From Clostridia bacterium (GTDB lineage: Bacteria > Bacillota > Clostridia > Oscillospirales > Acutalibacteraceae), in contig JAFQJH010000025.1 in the NCBI GenBank assembly GCA_017415025.1, positions 1-64,000 of the forward strand: a stretch of 64,000 nt of DNA, given 5' to 3'. The first letter of the stretch is position 1; each line of letters opens with the position of its first letter. A model generated the notes under the pieces. That model was not told the DNA's origin. It ran no database searches and worked only from the letters and a program-made list of their open reading frames with translations. Below, piece by piece: positions 50,024 through 59,176 of the stretch. Both the position numbers and the translations under genes were made by a program.

Positions 50024-51292
50024 TTATTTTACGTCATAGGCGATTGAGTTGATTTCAACCGTTATTTTTGCGTTTTCATCCTGAACGTTCAGAGTCGGAT
50101 AAAACGAGGTCGGCTCACAGCTTGATTTATCGTAGCAGTCTGTTGCCATTTCAAAATCCGCGACAGCTCCGTTTACCTTAAGCTGTACCTGATTTTTCTT
50201 GAGGAAATTGAATACGGGTGATTTGAGAGTTACTTTTCCGTTATTTTTCGATGCTTTAAATGAGGTTGTCTTATGAATGATCTTGCCTTCACAGCAGATA
50301 AGCACCTGTGAGGAATCGTTGACAACCGTACAGCCTCCCCTTCGCTTTAACCAATAGAACATATCGACTTCGCTCAATGACGGATGCAGGATGATTGTAT
50401 CGGCATCCATACGCTTTAATAAAGCATCAATACGGCGGTTTGCCTTTATCCAATCGTCACCGTCAAGATGCTTCGGGAGGAATTTGTTATCCATAAGCTT
50501 CCAGCGGAAATCGTTGAATACCATTCCCTGAAAATACGGTGCAACACAGCCCTTGTAGTAAGAAAACAGCTCCTCGTAATAGTCCATTGAGGTATCGAAG
50601 ATATTTTCGGGAGAAAACTGCGTAGAAACGATACTGTTGACGTTGTTACGGTTATAGATATACTCACCCTTGTCACAGTAGCCGATTTTCATTTTCGGGC
50701 GGAGGATGTCACAGCAGTATTTCTGATCCTCGTGTCTGAATTTCGGCGTAGTATCAAACTTAATATTATTTTCAAAAAGATTTTTAACACAGATGTTGAC
50801 ATTCGTCTGCGTTATAAACCTGTTTTCGGGCGCGTTAAGGTCATAGACTCCGCTCTTATTAAGAGTCATATAGCGGTAATGAACAATATTCGGTCTGCCC
50901 TGATAATACTGAACAATTTTATAGGTTACAAGGTCAACCTCGTCGTAGACGGTATCGAAAAAGTCGCATACGGATTTGATTGTATCTTCGCATAACATAT
51001 CATCGGAATCGAAGAAGAAAATGTACTTTCCGTGCGCCTTTGTCAAGCCGAGATTTCTTGTTTTTGAGAGACCTTCGTTTTCTTTTGTGTAAAAGATAAT
51101 GTTGCTGTATTTTTCCGCATATTCCTTGCAGATTTCCGCGCTCGAATCCTTTGAGCCGTCATTAACGAGAATAACCTCCAGCTCCGAAAAATCAACAGTC
51201 TGCTTTAAAAGTGATTCGATGCAGTCGCGAAGGTATTTTTCAACGTTATATACGGGGATAATCACGCTCGCGCGGTAGGTAAAATCAGGCAT
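50024..51292 (-). CDS. GT2 glycosyltransferase
   Basis: 422 residues from the ATG at 51292 (GGAGG 8 nt upstream; a GTG 9 nt earlier overlaps the SD). Classical GT-A fold: ASVIIPVYNVEKYLRDCIES, VNDGSKDSS, ENEGLSKTRNLG and the metal-binding FFFDSDDML (D-x-D). The C-terminal half (about 250-422) lacks a known domain and resembles CDP-glycerol/teichoic-type sugar transferases only loosely. It adds a sugar to a cell-surface or secreted glycan by inference. Overlaps the next upstream gene by 8 nt. Confidence 0.9.
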   Translation of the reverse strand: MPDFTYRASVIIPVYNVEKYLRDCIESLLKQTVDFSELEVILVNDGSKDSSAEICKEYAEKYSNIIFYTKENEGLSKTRNLGLTKAHGKYIFFFDSDDMLCEDTIKSVCDFFDTVYDEVDLVTYKIVQYYQGRPNIVHYRYMTLNKSGVYDLNAPENRFITQTNVNICVKNLFENNIKFDTTPKFRHEDQKYCCDILRPKMKIGYCDKGEYIYNRNNVNSIVSTQFSPENIFDTSMDYYEELFSYYKGCVAPYFQGMVFNDFRWKLMDNKFLPKHLDGDDWIKANRRIDALLKRMDADTIILHPSLSEVDMFYWLKRRGGCTVVNDSSQVLICCEGKIIHKTTSFKASKNNGKVTLKSPVFNFLKKNQVQLKVNGAVADFEMATDCYDKSSCEPTSFYPTLNVQDENAKITVEINSIAYDVK

Positions 51293-52322
51293 CAAGTTCA
51301 CCTCCGAGAAGCTTCAGGAAGAGCTTACAGCCATACTTTTTAACTGCGCCGTCCTTCATACGGTAGAATTTATAATATCCCCACGCGCCGATGCATTTTT
51401 TGAGCACATCGACACCGAATTTTCCGAAATAAAAGTTTTTAACAACCGCATCGGCAGTTATCGGAAGCGTTACTTCCTTATAAAAAATGCCTGTTCCGTT
51501 GTTTTTGAAATCGGCAAAGGATGAGCTTTCGTCACAAAGCATTGCAGTATCCACAGCGAAGGTTGATTTAAGCCACGAAAGAACCGCATAATCATCGCTG
51601 TAAAGGCTTGTGACAGATTTTAATACTTCAACGCACTCAGCGTTAAGCTTATTAAGTAAAGCGGTAAAAACAGCTCTCAAAAAGAATATTGATGCGGCTG
51701 TATTTTGCGTCAGAGCAAATACATTTGCATATTCCGCAATAAAAGCAAGTGCGTTTTCCGCCGAATATTCCGTTTTGCCGTCGGTATAAATCAGCACCTC
51801 GTCAGTTGTATTGCAGATATCATAGCGATAGTAATCCGCGATGAAGAGCATAAGAGAAAAAGCATCAGTGCCGCAGGGCGCGATTGCATTGCCTCTGATA
51901 ACATCGGCAGACAGCAGATGATTGAAATAATACGGCTTTGATGACAGCTCATCGAAGCTGAAGCTCTGCGTAAATGCCTTTGCGGAGCTATCGGCAGAAA
52001 CAACACCGACATTGCAAGCGGAGGCATTACCCCTTGAAGCGACAATCAGCTTTTCGAGCGCGTTATCCGCAAACGTTACACTGACATCGGAAAGGAGAAT
52101 AAACTTTCCCCGTGCGGCTGAAAGAGCATCGTTGAGCGCGGTTAATTCATCGTCAGCCTCAATAACCTTAATTCTGTCTGCTAGTGCTTCGGGAATATCC
52201 GCACCGACCTTGCCGCAGATCAACAGTTCGACATCAAGACTGCCCGCAAAAAGTGTGGCACAGAACCTTGCTAACTTCTTATTCTCGGAAACTGACGGTA
52301 AAATCACGCTGATAATCGGCAT
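51285..52322 (-). CDS. GT2-like protein with degenerate metal site
   Basis: 345 residues from the ATG at 52322. N-terminal ISVILPSVSENKKLARFC and ARGKFILLSDVSVTFADN mirror the GT2 fold, but the D-x-D metal motif reads S-D-V-S, lacking the second Asp. The C-terminal two-thirds is helical and Ala-rich. Either a catalytically inactive partner of the GT2 enzyme encoded downstream or a member with another nucleotide mode. First gene of the four-gene operon; weak AAAGG SD. Confidence 0.7.
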   Translation of the reverse strand: MPIISVILPSVSENKKLARFCATLFAGSLDVELLICGKVGADIPEALADRIKVIEADDELTALNDALSAARGKFILLSDVSVTFADNALEKLIVASRGNASACNVGVVSADSSAKAFTQSFSFDELSSKPYYFNHLLSADVIRGNAIAPCGTDAFSLMLFIADYYRYDICNTTDEVLIYTDGKTEYSAENALAFIAEYANVFALTQNTAASIFFLRAVFTALLNKLNAECVEVLKSVTSLYSDDYAVLSWLKSTFAVDTAMLCDESSSFADFKNNGTGIFYKEVTLPITADAVVKNFYFGKFGVDVLKKCIGAWGYYKFYRMKDGAVKKYGCKLFLKLLGGELDA

Positions 52323-52414
52323 TAGAATACGACCTTTCGGATTTATTTTCGTCATTGTAACATAAAAGCCTTTAATTTTCAAGAAAATACGGTAAAGGAA
52401 ATAGTGTTTTGCAC

Positions 52415-52442
52415 TTGATAAATTAATTAAAAATGTTATAAT
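52415..52442 (+). promoter_or_regulatory. Promoter of metG-tatD operon
   Basis: TTGATA (52415-52420), 16-bp spacer, TATAAT (52437-52442). No T-box leader is visible between it and metG. Confidence 0.7.
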
Positions 52443-52473
52443 AACTGTATATGTAAATTCAGGAGGGATTTCC

Positions 52474-54417
52474 GTGAATAAAGGAAAATACTATATAACC
52501 ACAGCGATTGCGTACACATCACGCAAGCCGCATATCGGCAACACTTACGAAATAGTTATGACTGATGCTCTTGCTCGCTATAAGCGTATGCAGGGCTATG
52601 ACGTCTTTTTCCAGACAGGTACTGACGAGCACGGTCAGAAAATCGAAGAAATCGCAAAGGAAGCAGGCATCACACCAAAGGAGCACGTTGACAAGGTAGC
52701 AGGCGAAATCAAGGATATCTGCGACCTTCTTAACACTACTTATGATAAGTTTATCAGAACAACCGACGATTATCACGAAAAAGTTGTTCAGAAGATTTTC
52801 AAAAAGCTCTATGAGCAGGGCGATATTTATAAGAGTGAATACGAAGGTCTTTACTGCACTCCCTGTGAATCCTTCTGGACCGAGTCACAGCTCGTTGACG
52901 GCAAGTGCCCCGACTGCGGACGCGAAGTAAAACCCGCAAAGGAAGAGGCCTATTTCCTCAGACTTTCAAAGTATCAGAAGCAACTTGAGGATTATATTGA
53001 GAACAACGAAAACTTTATTTATCCCGAAAGCCGTAAGAAGGAAATGCTCAACAATTTCATCAAGCCGGGTCTTCAGGATCTTTGTGTTTCCCGTACATCC
53101 TTCAAATGGGGTATCCCCGTTGATTTTGATCCGAATCACGTTGTATATGTCTGGATTGATGCTCTTACAAACTACATCACAGGTATCGGCTATGATCCTG
53201 ACGGTTCAAGCGAGATGTACAAGAAATACTGGCCTGCTGATGTTCATGTTATCGGTAAGGATATCGTAAGATTCCATACAATCTATTGGCCGATTATGCT
53301 TATGGCACTTGGCGAGCCGCTTCCGAAGCAGGTTTTCGGTCATCCGTGGCTTCTCTTCGGCACTGACAAGATGTCAAAGTCAAGAGGTAACGTAATCTAT
53401 GCCGACGACCTTGTTGAGCTTTTCGGCGTTGATGCTGTAAGATATTATCTTCTTTCAGAGATGCCGTATACATCTGACGGCTCAATAACTTACGAAACAA
53501 TTATCGAGCGTTATAACTCTGACCTTGCAAACACACTCGGCAACCTCGTCAACCGTACGGTTGCAATGACAAACAAGTATTTCGGCGGTGAGATTATGCC
53601 CGCTGACACCTGTGAGGATGTTGACAACGAGCTTAAAACACTTGCAGTTGAAACTGTTGCAAAGGTTGACAAGCTCTTCAGCGAATACCGCGTAAGTGAC
53701 ACGCTCGAAGCTATTTTCGCTCTCGCAAAGCGTTGCAACAAATATATTGACGAGACAATGCCCTGGGCACTCTCAAAGGATGAGGAAAAGAAGGCAAGAC
53801 TCGGTACTGTTCTTTACAATCTTCTTGAGGGTATCCGTTTTACGGCTGTTCTCCTCTCCCCCTTTATGCCCGAAACTGCAGAGAAGATTTTTGAGCAGCT
53901 CAACACTGACGTTAAATCCTATGAAAGCCTTGAAGCTTTCGGCGGTCTCAAGGTCGGCACTAAGGTAGGCTCGGCAACTCCTCTCTTCGGCAGAATTGAT
54001 GCAAACGAGATGTTTGAAAAAATCGAAGCAAAGAGAAAGGCTCAGGAAGAGGCTGAAAAGAAGGAAGAAAAGCCCGAAATCGTCGGTCTTGCTCAGATCG
54101 GTATTGACGATTTTGCAAAGGTTGAGCTTCGCGTTGCCCAGATTAAGGATTGCGAGCCCGTTAAGCGTGCAAAGAAGCTTCTCAAGCTTACACTTGACGA
54201 CGGCACAGATACTCCGAGAACAGTTGCAAGCGGTATTGCAAAATGGTACAAGCCCGAGGATCTTATCGGCAAAAAGGTTATCCTCGTTGCTAACCTTAAG
54301 CCCGCCGTGCTTTGCGGTGTTGAAAGCTGCGGTATGATTCTTGCGGCTGACTGTGCAGAGGATGACGTTAAGGTTATCTTTGTTGACGGTATGCCTGCAG
54401 GAGCAAGAATAAGATAA
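52474..54417 (+). CDS. metG: Methionyl-tRNA synthetase
   Basis: 647 residues, class Ia synthetase. HIGN (21-24), zinc-binding C-x2-C-x14-C-x2-C including CTPCESF and CPDCGRE, KMSKSRGN near 297-304, anticodon-binding helical domain, and a C-terminal EMAP-II/MetRS-beta tRNA-binding domain (about 545-647, IGIDDFAKVELRVAQI). Standard long bacterial form. GTG start with AGGAGGG SD. Only 31 nt separate the promoter from the start, so no T-box riboswitch. Confidence 0.97.
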   Translation: MNKGKYYITTAIAYTSRKPHIGNTYEIVMTDALARYKRMQGYDVFFQTGTDEHGQKIEEIAKEAGITPKEHVDKVAGEIKDICDLLNTTYDKFIRTTDDYHEKVVQKIFKKLYEQGDIYKSEYEGLYCTPCESFWTESQLVDGKCPDCGREVKPAKEEAYFLRLSKYQKQLEDYIENNENFIYPESRKKEMLNNFIKPGLQDLCVSRTSFKWGIPVDFDPNHVVYVWIDALTNYITGIGYDPDGSSEMYKKYWPADVHVIGKDIVRFHTIYWPIMLMALGEPLPKQVFGHPWLLFGTDKMSKSRGNVIYADDLVELFGVDAVRYYLLSEMPYTSDGSITYETIIERYNSDLANTLGNLVNRTVAMTNKYFGGEIMPADTCEDVDNELKTLAVETVAKVDKLFSEYRVSDTLEAIFALAKRCNKYIDETMPWALSKDEEKKARLGTVLYNLLEGIRFTAVLLSPFMPETAEKIFEQLNTDVKSYESLEAFGGLKVGTKVGSATPLFGRIDANEMFEKIEAKRKAQEEAEKKEEKPEIVGLAQIGIDDFAKVELRVAQIKDCEPVKRAKKLLKLTLDDGTDTPRTVASGIAKWYKPEDLIGKKVILVANLKPAVLCGVESCGMILAADCAEDDVKVIFVDGMPAGARIR

Positions 54418-55184
54418 TGTATAAGCATATTTTTGACACACACGCTCATTATGACGATTTTAAGTTCGAGGAGGACAGAGACGCTGTCCTCTCCGAGCTT
54501 CCCGAAAACGGCGTTGAGCTGGTTATAAACTGCGGATGCGATTTGAAATCGTGCAAAAAGAGCATTGAAATCTGTGAAAAGTTTGAGCATTTTTATTGCG
54601 CTTCAGGTATTCATCCGAGTGAAATCAGCGATGAAAGCGAAGCGGAGTTTGAAGAAATCAAGAGGCTTTGCGATTACAAAAAATGCGTTGCAATCGGTGA
54701 AATCGGTCTTGATTACCATTATGATTTTGTTCCCCGTGACAGACAGCTTGTTTTTTTCGAAAAGCAGTTACAATTTGCTGTTGAAAGGGATTTGCCCGTT
54801 ATCGTACACGACCGGGAGGCGCACGAGGATACCTTGGCACTTTTGAAAAAATATAAGCCAAAAGGAGTTCTGCATTGCTTCTCCGGAAGCGTTGAAACGG
54901 CAAAGGAAATCATAAAGCTCGGAATGTATATCGGTCTCGGCGGTGCAGTTACCTTTAAGAACGCACGCAAGCCGCTCGAGGTTGCCGAATATCTGCCCGA
55001 GGACAGGCTTCTGCTTGAAACCGACTGTCCGTATATGGCTCCCGTTCCGCACAGAGGCAAGCGTTGCACATCGGATATGATTGCATTTACGGCAGAAAAA
55101 ATTGCCGAGGTCAGAAAAACTGACACTCAGCAACTGATTGATAAAGCTATGCTTAACGGCAAGGAATTGTTCAATATTAAATAA
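54417..55184 (+). CDS. TatD-family metal-dependent hydrolase/DNase
   Basis: 255 residues; TIM-barrel amidohydrolase-type nuclease. FDTHAHYDDFKF start, AIGEIGLDYHYDF (about 100-112), PVIVHDREA, HCFSGS and LLETDCPYMAP with metal ligands. In bacteria it acts as a 3'-5' exonuclease or in D-Tyr-tRNA-related repair. Start overlaps the metG stop by one base (TAATG), a very common metG-tatD pairing. Confidence 0.94.
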   Translation: MYKHIFDTHAHYDDFKFEEDRDAVLSELPENGVELVINCGCDLKSCKKSIEICEKFEHFYCASGIHPSEISDESEAEFEEIKRLCDYKKCVAIGEIGLDYHYDFVPRDRQLVFFEKQLQFAVERDLPVIVHDREAHEDTLALLKKYKPKGVLHCFSGSVETAKEIIKLGMYIGLGGAVTFKNARKPLEVAEYLPEDRLLLETDCPYMAPVPHRGKRCTSDMIAFTAEKIAEVRKTDTQQLIDKAMLNGKELFNIK

Positions 55185-55187
55185 ACT

Positions 55188-55217
55188 AACGGCAAGGCGC
55201 AAACCTTGCCGTTTTTC
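55188..55217. terminator. Terminator of metG-tatD
   Basis: AACGGCAAGG (55188-55197) pairs with CCTTGCCGTT (55204-55213), followed by TTTTC; it also lies just past the convergent DUF4364 stop. Confidence 0.88.
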
Positions 55218-55771
55218 TATGCCATAAGCAAAGATATTATGTTCGAATAAACCGTTACGGGGTCGGAGAGGAACTTTTCTTTAACCGCGAGTGCCTGCTC
55301 GTAATCGGCAACAAAAACAGTTACGGTCATCAGTGCATCACTTCCGTCAAGGACGGACATAGTAATATTACATCCGTTTTCAAGGCGTGTGATTTCGATT
55401 CTGTGCTCACTTTCACGTCTTAAGCGTGTCTGTAATTTTACAGCGGCATTGAATGCACTCTCACGCACAGTATACGGAATGTCGTTTTCAAGCGTTGCCG
55501 TATTCTGCTTACCGATTTGCGTTATATAAAGCTCGGGGTCATTTGAATCTGCAGACACGGTAACGTTACCGTTTTCAATAACCTCACTCAAAGCCTGATT
55601 GAGTTCAAAATAATTGGCAAGACCTTCCTCACAGATGATTGTATTGAGCTGACCTTTTGTAAGCGGTGTATCAAGGTGTGATACAAGATAACATATCAGT
55701 GTTTTTATCTCGTTACGGCTTCTGAGTCCGCCGGGCTCGATGCCCTCGGTAAATGCGTCGTAAGCTTCCAC
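55217..55771 (-). CDS. DUF4364 protein
   Basis: 184 residues starting at the second GTG (55771), since AGAGG overlaps the first. DUF4364 opens with a winged-helix-like region: DAFTEGIEPGGLRSRNEIKTLI then LTKGQLNTIICEEGLANYFELNQAL. A regulator-like fold is likely, role unknown. It is widespread in Clostridia. 3-12 nt after the PHP gene on the same strand. Confidence 0.85.
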   Translation of the reverse strand: MEAYDAFTEGIEPGGLRSRNEIKTLICYLVSHLDTPLTKGQLNTIICEEGLANYFELNQALSEVIENGNVTVSADSNDPELYITQIGKQNTATLENDIPYTVRESAFNAAVKLQTRLRRESEHRIEITRLENGCNITMSVLDGSDALMTVTVFVADYEQALAVKEKFLSDPVTVYSNIISLLMA

Positions 55772-55783
55772 TTGTGTCACCTC

Positions 55784-56596
55784 TTATTCAATGGGGATTT
55801 CGACGGGCTGACGCTTTCTGAAAATACAAACGCTGTCAAAGCCGCAATTCTTCGCAAGCTGCATACCCTGCTCGATACCTGCGCCCATATGCTCGGTAAA
55901 ATGTGAATCAGAGCCGACGGTTACCATTTTACCGCCGAGTGCTTTAAATCTCTTAACAATATCCTCGGCAGGCATTGTTATGCCGATAGGCTGACGAAGA
56001 CCTGACGTATTGATTTCAAGAGCCTTATCCTTTGAAACAAGAATAGAAAGAATCTCATCAACATCTTTCTGATATTTTGCCATATCAACGGGAATTTTAT
56101 TCTCACCGACGATGTAGCGAAGCGGATAAGTCAGGTGTGCAAAGGTATCAAACTTTGCCCAATCGGCAAGAAGCTTTAATTCGTTCCAATATGTTCTCAA
56201 CAAAGCATCAATATCCGCGCCGTCATATTTGAGGTAGCAGAAATCCTCCATATCGCGGAGATTATGGATTGAGCCGATAACAAAATCGTAATCCTTCGAA
56301 GAAATAAGCTCCTCGGATTCCTTAACGTTATAAGTCGGCTGACCGAGCTCAACACCGACACAGATTTCGATTCTGTCCTTGAAAAGCTCCTTTGCTCTTA
56401 CGATATCCGCAAAGGATTCGTCGGCTGTTTTATCAAACTCCTTCTCTCTGAAAAAGTCCATTTCAACGTGGTCGGTAAAAGCAACCGTTTTTATACCGCG
56501 CTCAATTGAGCTTTCGCACAGCTCCTCTATCGGATAGTTGCCGTCAAAGGAGTGGTTTGTGTGAGAATGCATATCAACAAAATTTTTAAAAATCAT
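55784..56596 (-). CDS. PHP-domain histidinol-phosphatase-like hydrolase
   Basis: 270 residues. Metal ligands in VDMHSHTNHSFDGN (about 7-20), AFTDHVEMD, GVELGQ, DFVIGSIHNL, LEINTSGLR and TVGSDSHFTEHMG. Same fold class as HisK histidinol-phosphate phosphatase; whether it acts in histidine synthesis cannot be told since no his genes are here. Upstream of DUF4364. A second PHP protein, different in sequence, is encoded at 18968-19720. Confidence 0.88.
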   Translation of the reverse strand: MIFKNFVDMHSHTNHSFDGNYPIEELCESSIERGIKTVAFTDHVEMDFFREKEFDKTADESFADIVRAKELFKDRIEICVGVELGQPTYNVKESEELISSKDYDFVIGSIHNLRDMEDFCYLKYDGADIDALLRTYWNELKLLADWAKFDTFAHLTYPLRYIVGENKIPVDMAKYQKDVDEILSILVSKDKALEINTSGLRQPIGITMPAEDIVKRFKALGGKMVTVGSDSHFTEHMGAGIEQGMQLAKNCGFDSVCIFRKRQPVEIPIE

Positions 56597-56723
56597 CTGA
56601 ACACTTCCTAAATATTATCACACTAAATAATATAACAAATTACTTATTTTTTCAACACTTAATCGAATAAAATTTTGCTTTACGGTCAAACTATCATTGA
56701 GCATAAATTTAGGAGATGATTTT

Positions 56724-56948
56724 ATGTTAGACAAAATCTCATTGATTTTGGTAATCGTCGGTGCTTTGAACTGGGGTTCAATCGGTCTTTTCCAATTTGA
56801 CCTTGTAGCCTGGATCGGCGGCGGTCAGGGTGCGATAGTCAGCAGAATTATCTACACCCTCGTTGCACTCGCAGGTGTATGGTGCATTTCAATGCTTTTC
56901 AGAGACAGAGAAGAGCTTGAGGTCGGCACGGTTGAAACAGTTGAATAA
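56724..56948 (+). CDS. DUF378 small membrane protein
   Basis: 74 residues from the ATG at 56724 with TAGGAGA SD. Two membrane helices with the family motif VIVGALNWGSIGLFQFDLVA (about 7-26), then an acidic tail. Widespread in Firmicutes; function unknown. Ends with a strong terminator at 56957. Confidence 0.88.
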   Translation: MLDKISLILVIVGALNWGSIGLFQFDLVAWIGGGQGAIVSRIIYTLVALAGVWCISMLFRDREELEVGTVETVE

Positions 56949-56956
56949 CCCGACGC

Positions 56957-56984
56957 GCGGACAGAAAATCTGTCCGCTTTTTAT
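56957..56984 (+). terminator. Terminator of DUF378 gene
   Basis: GCGGACAGA (56957-56965) pairs with TCTGTCCGC (56969-56977), followed by TTTTTATT. Confidence 0.9.
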
Positions 56985-57013
56985 TTGACAACAGGTTTTT
57001 ATGATTATATAAT
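56985..57013 (+). promoter_or_regulatory. Promoter of metallophosphoesterase gene
   Basis: TTGACA (56985-56990), 17-bp spacer, TATAAT (57008-57013): consensus, directly after the preceding terminator. Confidence 0.85.
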
Positions 57014-57050
57014 AGAAGTGTAAATCCGACGTAAAGGCAGGTATTTTTTT

Positions 57051-58187
57051 ATGAACAGAGAGCCATTGAGATTCAAAAACGGCAAATTCAAAATTATGCT
57101 CATCGGTGACTTGCACGAAAAATACGATATGCACACCGAAAAAGCGGCAGAAAAGGTTGAGGATATGCACGCCTTGCTCACAAAAGCGGTCGAACAGCTT
57201 AATCCTGACCTTGCGGTTTACCTCGGAGATAATGCGTGGGCAGATGACAAGATGCGTATGCGTTCGGTCATCAGCAGAATCCTCTACCCTGTTTCCGTTA
57301 AGGATATTCCCTTCGCACTCGTTTTCGGCAATCACGACCGCGAATGCGGTGTAAGCCTTGAGGAGCAGACACGTCTTTATAACGAGCACGACAACTGCTA
57401 CCTTTACAACGCCGATGACTCAATTACGGGCTGCGGTAATTATAACCTTCTTATAAAGGCATCAAAATCCGACGACAACGTACTTAACCTCTGGTTTATG
57501 GACAGCAATAACCTTGCTGAAAACAGAGAGCTTTCCAAATACGATTGGGTACATCAGGATCAGATCGACTGGTACAGGAAAACCGCACTTGAATTAAAGG
57601 AGAAAAACGGCGGTAAGGTTATCCCTGCACTGCATTTTCAGCACATCCCCGTGCCTGAGGAGTATGAGCTTTTAAGAGAAGCAAAACCTTACGAAAGGCT
57701 TGACTCCGTTCCCGGCCATGGAAAGTGGTCAAACAAAAATTACGTTCTTAAAGAAACCGTTGAGGGATATCTCGGCGAAGGCCCGTGCACACCGTGCGTA
57801 AACAGCGGTCAGTTTGCCGCCTGGAAGGAAATCGGTGACGTAATCGGCGCATTCTTCGGTCACGACCATATGAACGATTTTGCAGGCTACGTTGACGGTA
57901 TTATGCTCGCGCAAAGCAAGACCGCAGGCTTCCGCCCGTACACAGACGGCTGCCGCTCGGGCGTAAGGCTGATTACAATTGATGAAAACACTCCCGAAAA
58001 CATCCATACAAAAATGTACCACTTCAAGGACTTCGGACTTAAATCAAAAAGTCTGAGCCCTTATATGCAGAACGTAAGCGACAGACAGGATTTGAAATTA
58101 AAGGTTGCGGGTGCTCTGCTCGGCAGTGTGGCGGCAGTTGCTACGACCGCGGTTGCCGTGAATAAAGTCAGCAAAAACAAGAAATAA
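57051..58187 (+). CDS. Metallophosphoesterase
   Basis: 378 residues of the calcineurin-like group. MLIGDLHEKYD (about 16-26), LAVYLGDNAWAD, LVFGNHDRECG, ALHFQHIP and FFGHDHMNDF give the full metal-binding set. The C-terminal tail has a short hydrophobic stretch (about 352-370), LKVAGALLGSVAAVATTAVAV, possibly a membrane anchor. Similar to PA-PhoD/DevT-like hydrolases acting on extracytoplasmic or nucleotide substrates; substrate unknown. Single transcription unit. Confidence 0.87.
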   Translation: MNREPLRFKNGKFKIMLIGDLHEKYDMHTEKAAEKVEDMHALLTKAVEQLNPDLAVYLGDNAWADDKMRMRSVISRILYPVSVKDIPFALVFGNHDRECGVSLEEQTRLYNEHDNCYLYNADDSITGCGNYNLLIKASKSDDNVLNLWFMDSNNLAENRELSKYDWVHQDQIDWYRKTALELKEKNGGKVIPALHFQHIPVPEEYELLREAKPYERLDSVPGHGKWSNKNYVLKETVEGYLGEGPCTPCVNSGQFAAWKEIGDVIGAFFGHDHMNDFAGYVDGIMLAQSKTAGFRPYTDGCRSGVRLITIDENTPENIHTKMYHFKDFGLKSKSLSPYMQNVSDRQDLKLKVAGALLGSVAAVATTAVAVNKVSKNKK

Positions 58188-58197
58188 TAAGAAAAAA

Positions 58198-58234
58198 AGA
58201 CCGAACAATTCAAGTGATTGTTTGGTCTTGATTT
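58198..58234 (+). terminator. Terminator of metallophosphoesterase gene
   Basis: AGACCGAACAAT (58198-58209) pairs with ATTGTTTGGTCT (58217-58228) with one G-T, then TGATTTTT. It abuts the start of the CorA-like gene. Confidence 0.85.
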
Positions 58235-59176
58235 TTGGGGATGCTGACTTTGATTTTTGAATTTACACAGAGCTTTAAGGAAACGGATATAAATAATATT
58301 TCTGATAATCACACGGTTGCTTTTCTTTCCGCAAGCGAATTTGAGGAATATCATAACAAGCTTGGTATATCTGACTCTGACTATAAAAAATATATGCAGA
58401 AAGGAAAGAGCTTTCGTTCGGAAACAGAGGTTCACCACAGCTATATTTACGGAACGATACGAACAACAGAGCCTGATATCAACAGTAAAAATGAGGCCTT
58501 GATATCCTTTTGCTTTAAGAAAAAGCTGATTCTTCTTATCGAAACAGCAGGACACAGCGATAAAGCTCGCGAATACTTTATCCAATCGGTTCACCGCTTT
58601 TCCGAAAAAAAGTATTCGCCCGAGCAGTTTATCGCCGTGTTTATTGATACATTCATCCGAAACGACGGTGCAGAGCTTGAAAGCATTGAATTCGGAATAA
58701 ACAATATCGAGGACCGCATAATAAACGAAGCACAATACAAAAACTTTAACGAAGAAATGCTCAGCTACAAGCGCAAGCTCCTTCGGCTTCGCAATTATTA
58801 CGAGCAATTCATTGATATCGGTGAAGTTCTGGCCGGAAACGAAAGCGGCATTTTTCAGAATACTGTTTATTTCAGAAACTTCATACGAAAAGCGGAAAGG
58901 CTTTGTGACGACGTAAATCTGCTTCGTGACGGTCTTGTTCAGCTTCGTGATACGTATCAATCCCACCTCGATCAGAAGCTGAACAACACGATGAAGCTTT
59001 TTACCGTAATAACAGCATTTTTCTCGCCGCTGACACTGATTGCGGGCTGGTACGGAATGAATTTTAAATATATGCCCGAGCTCAACTGGCGGTACGGTTA
59101 TGCTTTTGTTATCGCGTTGAGCATTGCTTCGGTTATCGGCTGTCTGATAATATTCAAGCGTAAAAAAATGATTTAA
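58235..59176 (+). CDS. CorA-family metal ion transporter
   Basis: 313 residues of the CorA Mg2+/Co2+/Ni2+ channel family. N-terminal cytoplasmic alpha/beta domain, long stalk helix (about 150-250), two C-terminal membrane helices with the signature YGMNFKYMPELNW after the first (about 269-281). The start is a weak one (no clear SD after the terminator; TTG or GTG codons near 58235 possible). Ion specificity not known. Confidence 0.86.
   Translation: MGMLTLIFEFTQSFKETDINNISDNHTVAFLSASEFEEYHNKLGISDSDYKKYMQKGKSFRSETEVHHSYIYGTIRTTEPDINSKNEALISFCFKKKLILLIETAGHSDKAREYFIQSVHRFSEKKYSPEQFIAVFIDTFIRNDGAELESIEFGINNIEDRIINEAQYKNFNEEMLSYKRKLLRLRNYYEQFIDIGEVLAGNESGIFQNTVYFRNFIRKAERLCDDVNLLRDGLVQLRDTYQSHLDQKLNNTMKLFTVITAFFSPLTLIAGWYGMNFKYMPELNWRYGYAFVIALSIASVIGCLIIFKRKKMI

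Noticed and set aside
52383-52473. T-box leader before metG
   Set aside because: Only about 31 nt lie between the -10 box and the start codon, too short for a T-box.
58061-58966. 301-codon minus-strand frame antisense to the CorA-like gene
   Set aside because: The plus-strand frame has the GMN motif and two membrane helices; the antisense reading has no recognisable domain.
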